A stretch of 64,000 bases of DNA, taken from contig OX328130.1 in the NCBI GenBank assembly GCA_946811695.1, positions 77,438,081 to 77,502,080 on the forward strand, given 5' to 3'. Below, piece after piece: positions 31,641-42,058 of the stretch (position 1 is the first letter of the stretch; every line of letters begins with the position of its first letter). The DNA is from Gonocerus acuteangulatus. Taxonomy: Eukaryota; Arthropoda; Insecta; Hemiptera; Coreidae. Under the pieces are notes generated by a model. The model was not told where the DNA came from. It made no database searches and was given only the letters and a program-made list of their open reading frames with translations. A program made the position numbers and the translations under genes.

Positions 31641-32320
31641 TCGTAGTTTTATGTTAATGTGTAGTTTCCAAGTACATATGTCGAGTATCGAAGTGTAGCC
31701 CTAACATGAAACAGAGAATCCACGATATATCTATACTCTACAAGATATGCGCTTGAAAAGTTTTTGGAACGTAGTTTCGGCGCAATTTGGTCTACTGACG
31801 GGTGGCAGGGAGAGAGAGAGAGAGAGAGAGATGAGTCATTGCCTGCGCCAAGGTCTACCGCCTAGGCTGTACCCCGACGACCTATCCAGGTAGACAACCA
31901 TAAAATCAGCCAGCGTTGTTTCCCATGCTCTCACGAGATATTCCCAAGGTACTAGGAGGTTTATTGTTGTTGTTACAAGTACTAATGATAGTATGATGCT
32001 TATGAATATTCATACTGGAGTGTGAAGCATCATCTTATAACCTAACTCCATTCATGTTTAACGGTGTCGGTTCAGAATTAGTCAGCTTGCCAAACCAGTC
32101 GAATAAAATAAAGGGGTATTCTGCATTCGAGACTTTAACAGCTGATATGCTTGAGATGGGGGCTCAGTTTTGAGGCCTCATGTAAAATGTACACTAATTT
32201 TAACATCTTAACTGCGTTACATGTCCCCCAAAATATGTAAGGCGTTTTATCCGAGTGTAAGAAGAATCCCGGGTGTGCAGCCTTCCAGTGCGGAGAATGT
32301 TTTCGGGAGGAAATGCCAAT

Positions 32321-32322
<2 letters not shown>

Positions 32323-32365
<43 letters not shown>
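32323..32365. repeat. Poly(A) tract, about 42 bases
   Basis: Homopolymer on the plus strand, possibly the tail of a retroposon. I could not define the element upstream of it. Confidence 0.9.
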
Positions 32366-32367
<2 letters not shown>

Positions 32368-32563
32368 AGTATGAAAAATAGCACAAACTGAAGAAACCTA
32401 CTGGCCCCGGAAGACAGAAAAGGCTGGTTTCTCGAGGCTGCTATCTAGGGTTTCAGAAAACTATGTCGAATAAAGAGGCTGATAAAAAATCTAAGCGAGA
32501 GGCCTATTTCTACAGCAGATGCCTAGACATTCCGGTGAATTGCTTTATACCAGGAGTGCTTAA

Positions 32564-32836
32564 CAGGGCCGCCACATCTCAGAGCCGGGCCCAGGACCAG
32601 ATCGCGGGCCCCCCTTCTCAGAGCCAGACTGAAAATTCTAGTACTTTGCTAAAGGACATTGGACATTTTAAAATTACTTTAATCTTGAGTTTTGAGTGAA
32701 ATGACAATAAAAGCCGACAATCGGTGCAGTAATTCTTTTTAGAAGCTCCTAACCTATACATTTTTATTTTTATACACCACGGCGCCCGGGCCCGGGACAA
32801 CTGCACCCGCTTGTCCCCCCCAATGGGGCGGCCCTC
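32564..32836. mobile_element. hAT-type MITE (M3) with 8-bp target duplication
   Basis: Ends CAGGGCCGCC ... GGCGGCCCTC are inverted repeats. The 8-mer GTGCTTAA flanks it at 32556-32563 and 32837-32844. The interior carries GAGCCGGGCCCAGGACCAG, GAAAATTCTAGTACTTTGC, AGCCGACAATCGGTGC and GCCCGGGCCCGGGACAACTG. 273 bp, no transposase. An 8-bp duplication and CAG-starting termini are hAT hallmarks. A second copy lies at 46949-47228. Confidence 0.85.
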
Positions 32837-32883
32837 GTGCTTAAAATTGAACTGTTGCCGATCAACTTCAATATTGTTAGACT

Positions 32884-33622
32884 AGGATCTGTAGACCCCG
32901 AGAGGCTGCAAGTATGTCTGATGCAGGATCTATAGACCCCGAGAGGCTGCAAGTATGTCTGATGCAGGATCTATAGACCCCGAGAGGCTGCAAGTATGTC
33001 TGATGCAGGATCTATAGACCCCGAGAGGCTGCAAGTATGTCTGATGCAGGATCTAGACCCCGAGAGGCTGCAAGTATGTCTGATGCAGGATCTATAGACC
33101 CCGAGAGGCTGCAAGTATGTCTGATGCAGGATCTATAGACCCCGAGAGGCTGCAAGTATGTCTGATGCAGGATCTATAGACCCCGAGAGGCTGCAAGTAC
33201 GTCTGATGCAGGATCTATAGACCCCGAGAGGCTGCAAGTACGTCTGATGCAGGATCTATAGACCCCTAGAGGCTGCAAGTACGTCTGATGCAGGATCTAT
33301 AGACCCCTAGAGGCTGCAAGTATGTCTGATGCAGGATCTATAGACCCCTAGAGGCTGCAAGTATGTCTGATGCAGGATCTATAGACCCCGAGAGGCTGCA
33401 AGTATGTCTGATGCAGGATCTATAGACCCCGAGAGGCTGCAAGTATGTCTGATGCAGGATCTATAGACCCCTAGAGGCTGCAAGTATGTCTGATGCAGGA
33501 TCTATAGACCCCGAGAGGCTGCAAGTATGTCTGATGCAGGATCTAGACCCCGAGAGGCTGCAAGTATGTCTGATGCAGGATCTATAGACCCCGAGAGGCT
33601 GCAAGTATGTCTGATGCAGGAT
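32884..33622. repeat. 41-bp tandem array, about 18 units
   Basis: Unit AGGATCTATAGACCCCGAGA, GGCTGCAAGTATGTCTGATG, C. Variants CCCCTAGAGG and TACGTCTG are clustered in the middle units. Two units lack four bases (GATCTAGACC), and both deletions sit in a similar position relative to their neighbours, as expected if a unit block was copied. Confidence 0.95.
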
Positions 33623-33639
33623 TGTCTAGGTAGGGTATG

Positions 33640-35100
33640 GTATATCGTGGCATAGCTATTAGTTTTACAAACAATATGTATTTTTTAAGTCAAGTTAAAT
33701 TTTTGAATGTTACTTTTTTAGAAACAGTTTTCTGGCTTATAAATAAATTAAATAATTTCACGAATTTTCAACCAAATTGAAATCAGCTAACGTCGAAATT
33801 AAAGGGCTCATTTTTTATATGGAAAGGGTTTACAAAAGAAGCTCCTAACCGATTTTCAATTTGTAAATTTGGTTTGACTACCTTATTTTTTAATATTTCA
33901 AATATCTAAAACATGTCGTTGGATTTGAGGACAATTTGAAAAATGTTAATTTGTTCTCTAACATTTCAATTGAAAAATTATTATGTAAAATCTATCAATC
34001 CGATTACTTGGATTGATTATTTTTAGTACAAATAGTTGTATTAGTTATGTTTAGTTTGTATTAGTTACTTAGTTTGTATTAGGTAGTTAGTGTATTAGTA
34101 AAAAAAAAAAAATTGATATATAAAAAATTACAAAAAAAGAGGAAAAAAAATATATACATAAAAAAAATATATGTATTAAAAAAGATAACAAATAAAATTA
34201 TACATAAAGGAAAAAAAATAAAAACAAAAATAAATAAAAAAATATAAAAAATAAATAAATAAAAAACTATACAAGAGGGGGGAAAATAAATAAGTAAATA
34301 TTAATATGGTTATGTAGTCTATTATTTGTATTGATAGTGCTATAGTGTATATTAGTATTACTTTTAGTAGAAATAGTTCTATTAGTAAGTAACATGTTAG
34401 TAGTAAGCAATGATATTAGTTAAAAAAGAAAATTGAATACAAGTTATCAAAATAACAGTTCATTGTCATGCACTGTCCTAAACACAAATTACAAACCCTT
34501 TCACTCTATAACATAACACTTGAGGGCGGTGAAGACCTAGATGTTTTCTATCCGTAAACACCCAATACATCCATCCAATCCGATTACAACGAAATTTAGT
34601 GAGCTTTTACATAATCACCATTTTTTCCTTAGAATATGAAGGACCTAAATGCATTTTAAGTTACCGAAAAATTATTTTTAAAAATGCCTATTTTTGCCCT
34701 ATTTCTCATACGTATTGCTAATTTACTCATTTCGGAATCAGTTTTTCATTTCTAAAAAGTAGCTGTTTATGTGCTTCGGGTAACAAACACTTATGACAAT
34801 TAGTAAATTCCTGTAAACTGAAGTATGCTTCTAGTAAAGTATGCCTGTAGTATCTGACGTTCTACCTCGCTGTGTATACATCCGCTGTTAGAGTACGCAT
34901 GCGCGCTTCCCTCCTCCTGTTTTACCTTTTTGTTGTTTAATACATACCTTTTATGGGGGGGTTAGGAAAAAAATGGGTATTCTACGCTCAAGTCTCCTTC
35001 GTCGATCTTGGCTGTAGTCTTGAAAAATCCTTCTTAAGCGATAGTAAAAACAAGTCCAACTATGAAGAACTGCGTCATCTTGGCGTGTTTACATAAGGTT
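33640..35100. other. AT-rich stretch, no recognised gene
   Basis: A- and T-rich low-complexity DNA (for example 34100-34270) with partial internal repeats of TAGTTTGTATTAG. No SINE, splice or coding signature seen. Confidence 0.45.
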
Positions 35101-35107
35101 ATTATAT

Positions 35108-35693
35108 CTATAGCCCGTTCAGTTAGATGAAATAGTTCTAATCCCGCATGCGCGAAATTCTCTGGGAAATATTTCAGGAGGTTCCACCATTTGCATTTCC
35201 ATTACAATGAACAACAAGCTACTTTAAACTCAATAAAAGCTGATTATGTGTCGTTTTTTACCAGGGAAGGCTTTGACAGGTCAGGCAAGTGTTTAATATT
35301 TATCAATACTTAGCCAAAGTTAAGTCGGAAAACAATTTAAGCTATAGCCTGTTCAAAAAGATGGTTTATTTGTAGGGGAAAGGGCGTGGTCTATATTCCC
35401 CGTGCAAGAAATTGGCGGTAAAAATTCTCTCTTTAATCACTAGGAGGTTTAAAACGTTTTCAGCCTTAGCTTTGGCTAAGTATTTATAAATATTAGACAC
35501 TATCTCCCTTATCTAACCTCTCAAAGCCTTTACAAGTCTTAAACGAGACATAATCAGTTTTTATAGTGTTTCACGTATCGTGTTGTTCCTTGAAACGGGA
35601 CTTTGCAAATAGTAGATCCGTCGGGAATATTTCCCTTAAAATTTCGCGCATGCGGAATTGAACTTTTCCATCTATCTTAACAGGCTATAGTAT
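35108..35693. mobile_element. Foldback element P1, full-length copy
   Basis: Inverted termini CTATAGCCCGTTCAG and CTGTTAAGATAG-type/GGCTATAG, flanked by TAT on both sides. The arms carry CCCGCATGCGCGAAATT / AATTTCGCGCATGCGG, TGATTATGTGTCGTTTTTTA versus TAAACGAGACATAATCAG, and AATACTTAGCCAAAG versus CTTTGGCTAAGTATT. About 586 bp, nearly a complete hairpin. No coding. Confidence 0.8.
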
Positions 35694-36085
35694 GATTTTG
35701 AAAGCTTGGATTAGATAAAGCCCATATTTTAAGATAAAAGGAAGATTTGAGGCACCACCACCTCGGCTTAGAATCATTAATACACGGTTAGTTCTAGTAA
35801 TACAAAACACGCTTCTCATTTTCTCGAGTGTATTACTGAAAACAAATCTTATTACTGCAATTGCAATTAAAAAAACAACAAGCAATTAAAAACTGTGGCT
35901 AATAGAACATAAAAATCGCTCAAAGGATGGAAACCTCCGAAATTTAAGCACCAGCTTCTCCGAATACGATAGGTCTATTGAAATTTACCGTTTTCGTAGG
36001 GAAATTACTAAGCTTTCGATTGGATACCTTACACTTGGCACGATTTCCCAACCGATATCTAAATGTATAATATGTAAAAAGTTAC

Positions 36086-36298
36086 AGACATGCCATCACA
36101 GACGGACATGACTTTGGTTTTGACCTATACTCCATCCTCTCCACTGAATCCAACCAAGACCAACGCCTCCTTTCCGAATCAATTTTTATCCACCTAGAAA
36201 ATAACCCAGCTAATGACAAAATTGATAAAGAAGTCATCTCCCTACATCTTACCAGTACCTACTCCAACATCTTCCATTTATTAAAAACTCCATCCTAA
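36086..36298 (+). pseudogene. Penelope-like element C-terminus (GIY-YIG end)
   Basis: Frame RHAITDGHDFGFDLYSILST, ESNQDQRLLSESIFIHLENN, PANDKIDKEVISLHLTSTYS, NIFHLLKTPS, then TAA: 70 codons with no interruption. 'HA...GHdf.f....iL..E.n...R...ES.fI......N' is how GIY-YIG nucleases of Penelope-like elements usually end. About 530 bp downstream is the best hammerhead-like motif of the window. Together they look like the 3' part of a Penelope-like element: end of the ORF, 3' UTR, terminal repeat. Confidence 0.65.
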
Positions 36299-36825
36299 TA
36301 CCCTATATGTACAAAAGTTAAATAAACGTATTATAAAAAACAAAAAAAAACCCTATACCGTCTGCAATATTGCCCTTCATACCTGCCTCCTTTTCCATTA
36401 ACACAAAATTTTACGACAAATTACTTTACGACACGGCTTCCTCCTTCTTTCATCCCCAAAGTACTCTGTTCATCGGGTGGTCCAGAACTCCCCCCCCCCT
36501 CGCCAACTCCTTCCCCTAAGTTTCCCTGTATCAAGTGAGAAATGATCCCACATCGGTGAGGTATAGTTCTCAACCTTCCCATCGGTAAGCCTATATTGTT
36601 GTATTCTTATATCTGTTTAATTTCTATAGCACATTGTTGTTCTAGCTGTATATTACGTTTATATTTTTTTCACCATATATGTATGTATGTATATGTGTAT
36701 GTATGTGGGCATATATATGTACCTATGTGTGCGTGTATGTGTATATGCATATATATATATATATATTAGGTATATTTAGATAGATATGTGTATATATTAG
36801 TGTTCAATATGTCCTACTTGTATTT

Positions 36826-36870
36826 ACAGCCCTGATGAAGGCTTGAAGTTCAAGCCGAAACGTCGGCACA
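36826..36870 (+). ncRNA. Hammerhead-ribozyme-like motif H9 (intact core)
   Basis: CTGATGA (36832-36838), stem II GGCTTGAA/TTCAAGCC, GAAA (36857-36860), CGTC (36861-36864), then GGC. Stem I is GCC before the core pairing with GGC after GTC. All catalytic core bases are in place, including the GUC cleavage site. Stem III is only the self-complementary ACGT, so activity would require a dimer, as known for Penelope-type hammerheads. It is followed by AATAAAAC. Confidence 0.65.
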
Positions 36871-36916
36871 ATAAAACCATTTTTACGATAAAATGTAGTT
36901 TTATTAAGTAGCAGTG

Positions 36917-37545
36917 ACCGAACCCCGACAATCCCTACCTTGCATCATCTACGGTCAACCATCTCCTCTATATGACCGAACCCCGACAATCCCTCCCTTG
37001 CATCATCAACGGTCAACCATCTCCTCTATATGATCGAACCCCGACAATCCCTCCCTTGCATCATCAACGGTCAACCATCTCCTCTATATGACCGAACCCC
37101 GACAATCCCTAACTTGCATCATCAACGGTCAACCATCTCCTCTATATGACCGAACCCCGACAATCCCTACCTTGCATCATCAACGGTCAACCATCTCCTC
37201 TATATGACCGAACCCCGACAATCCCTCCCTTGCATCATCAACGGTCAACCATCTCCTCTATATGACCGAACCCCGACAATCCCTACCTTGCATCATCAAC
37301 GGTCAACCATCTCCTCTATATGACCGAACCCCGACAATCCCTACCTTGCATCATCAACGGTCAACCATCTCCTCTATATGACCGAATCCCGACAATCCCT
37401 CCCTTGCATCATCAACGGTCAACCATCTCCTCTATATGACCGAACCCCGACAATCCCTCCCTTGCATCATCAACGGTCAACCATCTCCTCTCACGAACCC
37501 CGACAATCCCTACCTTGCATCACCAACGGTCAACCATCTCCTCTC
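36917..37545. repeat. 58-bp tandem array, about 11 units
   Basis: Unit GACCGAACCCCGACAATCCC, T.CCTTGCATCATCAACGG, TCAACCATCTCCTCTATAT. The unit matches the end of the Penelope-like terminal sequence: in the 9396-10051 palindrome the same position reads GACCGAAACCCCGACGATCT, ACGCTTCC...CGGTCGACCATATCTTCTC. The array is thus the iterated terminus of the element whose hammerhead motif lies just upstream. The last two units are shortened. Confidence 0.95.
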
Positions 37546-37894
37546 AATAATATGTAAAAATGTCTAAATTGCTCATGTCTTGTTAATACAATATTTTTTT
37601 TTGTTATAACTTCCTTAACACCAAACGTACCTAACCAAAATTGTCACGTCGTTGATTGGACCAATGTCAAACGTCTTAACAAATGTTTAAAAAAACTTAG
37701 AAGAGGTCGCTTCACTATTTCCTAGTAGAGAAATAACTATTACGTATAGAACCTACAAGGTTTGACTAGCTATAATCTAACATACACAACCAGTTGGTGA
37801 CCTTGGTTCCAAGTCCCCAGGCAAGGTTGGATCTTATAGCAGTTTCTTCAATATTGTAGTATACTTAGGCAAGCTTTAAAATATCCACAGCCTC

Positions 37895-37945
37895 TTCAGA
37901 TAGATGGAAAAGTTCAATTCCGCATGCGCGAACTTCGCAAGGAAA
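37895..37945. mobile_element. P1 terminal fragment
   Basis: Contains AGATAGATGGAAAAGTTCAA, TTCCGCATGCGCGAACTT, the same terminal arm as at 16400 and 35650. The opposite arm is not found nearby. Confidence 0.5.
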
Positions 37946-38104
37946 TAGCCCTCACACTGTCCCTTCTTTTCGGTCATTTGCAAAGATGAATGAACTGTAA
38001 ACAACACTAATACTAATTTCAAAACCATTTTTTTTACATAAGAAAATATAAATGACACTTCATATTATTTATTTAAATTTTAACGTTAATAATAATTAAC
38101 TACG

Positions 38105-38280
38105 AATTTTAGGACGGGTTATCTATAGGTTACCTCCCGTTTCTTGCCAGGATAGGTTGTTGACTTTTCTTTTTCCTAAAGAAAAACCACCACCCCTAGT
38201 GGTAATCGAACCCACTACCCTCGGGTCGGAGTATCAAGTGCTCACGCCTTAACGCAATCGTCCAACGGGCCTCCAAACAT
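38105..38280 (-). mobile_element. tRNA-derived SINE, family S2
   Basis: On the minus strand: head with CCGTTGGACGATTGCGTTAA, GGCGTGAGCACTTGATACTC, B box GTGGGTTCGATTACCACT, then GGGTGGTGGTTTTTC and body words GGAGGTAACCTATAGATAAC, CCGTCCTAAAAT. Strongly tRNA-like; a body similar to the family at 61012 and 63050. Confidence 0.7.
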
Positions 38281-38349
38281 CATAATAGAACACAATGAAA
38301 AAGAAGTTTGTAGTTATATATACGGTTATATTAACTAAATATATACTTC

Positions 38350-38590
38350 TATAAACACGATACCCACGTGAGTTTGTTTTTTTGCCAAGAAAGTTGCATT
38401 ACAGCATTCCCAAAGTAAACGATTGGACGAGTTCGTTAACCAGCAAAATCGGTCCATCTGGAGGAGGGATGGTTTACTCTGAACCCAAAAATATGTTTTA
38501 TTGCAAAAAATCGCGGTCGTGAGTTTCTGTAGAGAATGATTCGTTTCAAAAATAAACTAAATCAGTTCATTAGAAGTTGGGGTTGCCTTC
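38350..38590 (+). mobile_element. Diverged relative of R1
   Basis: Holds ACGATTGGACGAGTTCGTTA, ACCAGCAAAATCGGTCCATC, GGTTTACTCTGAACCCAAAA and AAATAAACTAAATCAGTTCA, parallel to the R1 copies but with many changes and without the R1 ends. Old copy. Confidence 0.5.
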
Positions 38591-38814
38591 GTATTCTTTT
38601 AAAATTAAGTCGCCAAACCATCTCGTACATTGGTTGTTACTTAACACTAGATATACCAGACCTGCTACTGGTATAAATGCCAATAACAAAAATATATTTG
38701 TTACTAATATATATAAAGTACCATTAATATATATTTTTAATTTAATTTATATATATACATTTAATTTATATAATAATTTAATTTATATATATACATATAT
38801 ATTTTTAAAATAAT

Positions 38815-38815
38815 A

Positions 38816-38900
<85 letters not shown>
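38815..38900. repeat. (TA)n microsatellite
   Basis: About 43 TA units with one phase break. Other long TA tracts in the window: 391-458, 17489-17525, 18030-18074, 40112-40164, 43374-43528, 53834-53911, 54374-54405, 54474-54513, 56598-56648 and 58241-58306. Confidence 0.98.
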
Positions 38901-38904
<4 letters not shown>

Positions 38905-39119
38905 AAGATTAAGTTGATTAAATGTATTCTCTACTTATAGCTACAGAAGTCATAACATCACTTAGGAAAGAAAATGTTTTATGTAGTAGGAATTTAGAAT
39001 TGAAATTGCACGACCAGTCAAAATGACTGCTCTGGTAAATCTAGAGTTAAACCTCTGACGGTCGCTGAACACGGGGGATTTATACAGGTTCCTCCTTTCT
39101 TATAATTGCGGGAGTTTCT

Positions 39120-39800
39120 CTTTTTACATGTGGACGCTTTTATTATTAATTCCACTTGCACTAAAGTGGAAGTGGGCTGGACAAGTGCTAAGGCAGAGGG
39201 ATGGAAGATGGACCTCCGAGTTAACGGAGTGGACACCATACGGGAGGAAGAGGAACCGAGGAGGGCAGAGGAAGAGATGGCGAGATATGTTCAGGAAATG
39301 GGTTGGCCCTCATTGGTGGAGACAGGGTAAGGACAGAGCAGTATGGAAGAAGTTACTGGAGGAGAACTTTACGCACCCCGCTTTCCGGTAGAACTGGTCA
39401 CTCATGGAAAGCGTAGACCAATACCCCGGAAAGGGAGGCCTGTGCGGAAGAATATTTTCAGCAAAGAAGTATTATTATTATTATTATTATTAAAAGAAGT
39501 ATTAACATTGTTATTATTATTATAAAAATACATTTATCATTGTTATTATTGTTTTCATTATAGTCACAAAGAGAAGTATTATCATTTTTATTATTATTAT
39601 CAAAGAAAATTTATCATTGTTATTATTATTATTATCAAACAAGTATTACTATTATTGTTATTATCTACTATTATTATCAAAGAAGCATTATTATTGTTAT
39701 TATGATTATCAAATAAGTATTGTCTTTATTATTACTATTGTATTATTATTAATATCGCACAATAAAGGCTATTCATTCATTCATTCAGTATGTTGCATAT
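39120..39800 (+). pseudogene. RTE-type LINE 3' end: ORF C-terminus and trinucleotide tail
   Basis: Frame at 39128-39391: LIPLALKWKWAGQVLRQRDG, RWTSELTEWTPYGRKRNRGG, QRKRWRDMFRKWVGPHWWRQ, GKDRAVWKKLLEENFTHPAF. 'kWkWAGHvaR..DgRW...vteW.P..gkR.rGrp..RW.Ddi.k..G..W.r...dR..Wk.l.eaf..q' is the end of RTE-clade LINEs. The ORF is followed by about 300 bp of TATTATTATTATT-like repeats with AAAGAAGTATT inserts, and finally AATAAAGGCTATTCATTCAT. A short simple-repeat tail is typical of RTE. 5'-truncated. Confidence 0.75.
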
Positions 39801-40107
39801 AGACGACTTAAGAAGAAAATGAATTTAAAAAATAATTTCATTATGTAGGTTATATTATACAAGTTATTGAGGAATAAGGGACTTTCTGAGCAATGTGGTT
39901 AGTTATGCACCTCCTGCGTGACGGACTATTTCTCCTTGCGCTTTCTTATCTTTATCTGTCCATTTACGTCTACTTCTTTTGAGCTGCGTCCTTAAATCAT
40001 TTTTCCGGTCGTTAATTCTGTTTACAGTTTTTCTCTCGTGGATGTCTTCTGTGGTGATGTTTAGTTTCTTTAAGTCGTGTGTAGTTTCATTGTACCAATA
40101 TTCACCC

Positions 40108-40167
<60 letters not shown>

Positions 40168-40189
40168 GCATAAATGTAGAGGATGCTAT

Positions 40190-40300
40190 TTTTGTAGCTA
40201 ATGAAGCCAAAAAATCCATTACCCCTAGTGTAAATCGAACCCACAATCTTAGGCTCGAGGTGGACACGCCTTAATACTCACGGCCACTGAGATCTATAGC
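40190..40300 (-). mobile_element. tRNA-derived SINE S2 fragment next to a (TA)n tract
   Basis: On the minus strand: AGTGGCCGTGAGTATTAAGG, CGTGTCCACCTCGAGCCTAA, GTGGGTTCGATTTACACTAG, GGGTAATGGATTTTTTGGC. The head is tRNA-like, as in the copy at 38105. A (TA)n stretch lies at 40112-40164. Confidence 0.6.
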
Positions 40301-40334
40301 AAAGAAAAAAAAATTCTTCTATATGTTTCTATAT

Positions 40335-40400
40335 ATATGTGGTAGGGCACTGGACTAATATGCTCACCAGAGTTCAAATCCCGAGCATGCACTAAAGAAT
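40335..40400 (+). mobile_element. Second tRNA-like head
   Basis: GTGGTAGGGCACTGGACTAA, TATGCTCACCAGAGTTCAAA, TCCCGAGCATGC: A-box-like GGTAGGGCACTGG and B-box GAGTTCAAATCCC. It is followed by an unidentified 250-bp segment with a high GC content for this region (40430-40640). Probable SINE of another family. Confidence 0.45.
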
Positions 40401-41525
40401 TTTTCTTCTAGTGTCTTCGCTCATTGGTTGGAATCGGCCTCCCTGACCGTCCCTAGGCCAACCCACCCTTTAATTAATTTTTTATTAATGGGTACCTTCA
40501 AAGGGGAAATACAGCATAGTACTGACCATACTATCTCCCTGGTGCACCATAGGGTCGTGAATCAGATAGCTCTACAGTATCTGCCCATCTGGGCCCTCGC
40601 TGAGACATTAGGTAACTTCGAGATGGACTTGTTATCCTTAGATAAGGTTATGAATAGGCAAAAATGAATCGTTACCAATATCCATTCATCCGAAGACTTG
40701 ATATATGATTAGAGATAAGGAACTAGCCGGTGATAGAAGATGAACGATGAGTAATCTAGATATCTACATGGAACCTCGGAAAGATGAAAGGTAATTCCAA
40801 GAAGCTAGTCATATCACTGGTGGTGACAAATATCAGTATACTATTGCTCTAGTCAGAGATATCTGATAACATCCCTAGTTTATATGTAACCGAGAATGAC
40901 CGAAATTGGAGAATGTCTACATTCACCGGTGAATGTCAACATTAAATATCGTCCATACAAAAGCAAACTAACGAATATGAAAAAATGCATCTTTCATTGT
41001 CCATCTTTAATCATTTCTGCTGGACTTATTTACGGCAAATTCTTCAATCTGACTTCACTCTATTAAAGGGAAAGTATTCCACTATCAAAAGGTCAAATCT
41101 GCCGAATATTTGACTGTCCAAAAAAAAGTTATGAATAAATACTTTTCCACTCTGAAAAGTGGTGATTTTCATATTCGTTAGTTTGCTTTTATATCGACGA
41201 TATGTAGGTGAAAGATGGAATATTTCCATCTTAAGGGCCGCCACACACTATGAGGTAGACCGGACAGGTTCACCCGTCCGGTGCACCTGTCCGGTCTACC
41301 TCATAGTGTGTGGCGGAACTTTACTACCCCCACTCTACCCTTTCCGGCGACCTGACACCTGATGAAAATTCGATCAGGTCCACCTGACAGGCGAGTAGAC
41401 CTCATGTGTGTGTGGGGGTTGTCAGGTGTACCTGATGAGGTCTCAGTTTTCTGCATTTGTGTTGATTTGTTTTACCGTTGTGGCCTTTTTATTTATTTAT
41501 TTATGGAATCAGTTTAAAGTGTAAA

Positions 41526-41745
41526 ATGTCTCATAAAATTAACGAAGTTCTTAGTGATTTCATCGAAATTTATAAAAATGAACCATGTTTATGGAAAATA
41601 AAAGACGATGATTTTCACAATTGAAATAAAAGGGAGGCTGCATATCGCAAATTAGTATACAAACTGCAGAAAATATATCCAAATGCAAACGAGAGTATGG
41701 CTAAAAGTAAAATTAATAGTTTTCGATCTAATATTCGAAAGGAGT
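41526..41745 (+). pseudogene. Harbinger MADF/Myb-like accessory protein, N-terminal part
   Basis: MSHKINEVLSDFIEIYKNEP, CLWKIKDDDFHN, then TGA, and in the same frame KREAAYRKLVYKLQKIYPNA, NESMAKSKINSFRSNIRKE followed by TAG. Pattern 'fI.iYk.epcLW......d...r..AY.kL......' is a MADF DNA-binding domain, the second gene of PIF/Harbinger elements. The stop and missing C-terminus make it a pseudogene. Confidence 0.75.
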
Positions 41746-41746
41746 A

Positions 41747-42058
41747 GAGGAATCTCAAAGTAGCTGTTAGTTCTTCGTGTGGAGATATAGCGGCCCTTAT
41801 TTGTGTATATTTCTTCTTAATAAAAGGAGATAAAAGTGTCAATAACTCGTTGTAAACTGATTCGTTCATGCGCAAATAATTGCGATAATCTGTTGGTTTA
41901 TCTCTTAATTCGTTCAGCAGATTGATATGGGTGAATTTATTTCTTCTCTGCAACCATTCCTTACACCATTGTTTGCGTTTTTTTCGTTTGTTTTTACGTG
42001 TCTCAAATATTACTGCAAATATAGAGAGGTAAAGTAGATCATCTCCTGGAGGATCCAT
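41747..42058 (-). pseudogene. Harbinger transposase, N-terminal fragment
   Basis: From ATG at 42058: MDPPGDDLLYLSIFAVIFET, RKNKRKKRKQWCKEWLQRRN, KFTHINLLNELRDKPTDYRN, YLRMNESVYNELLTLLSPFI, then AAISPHEELTATLRFL. This is the N-terminal region of HARBI1-type transposases, ending where the DDE catalytic domain begins. After RFL the frame runs into antisense of the MADF gene, which marks the deletion junction. Confidence 0.78.
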
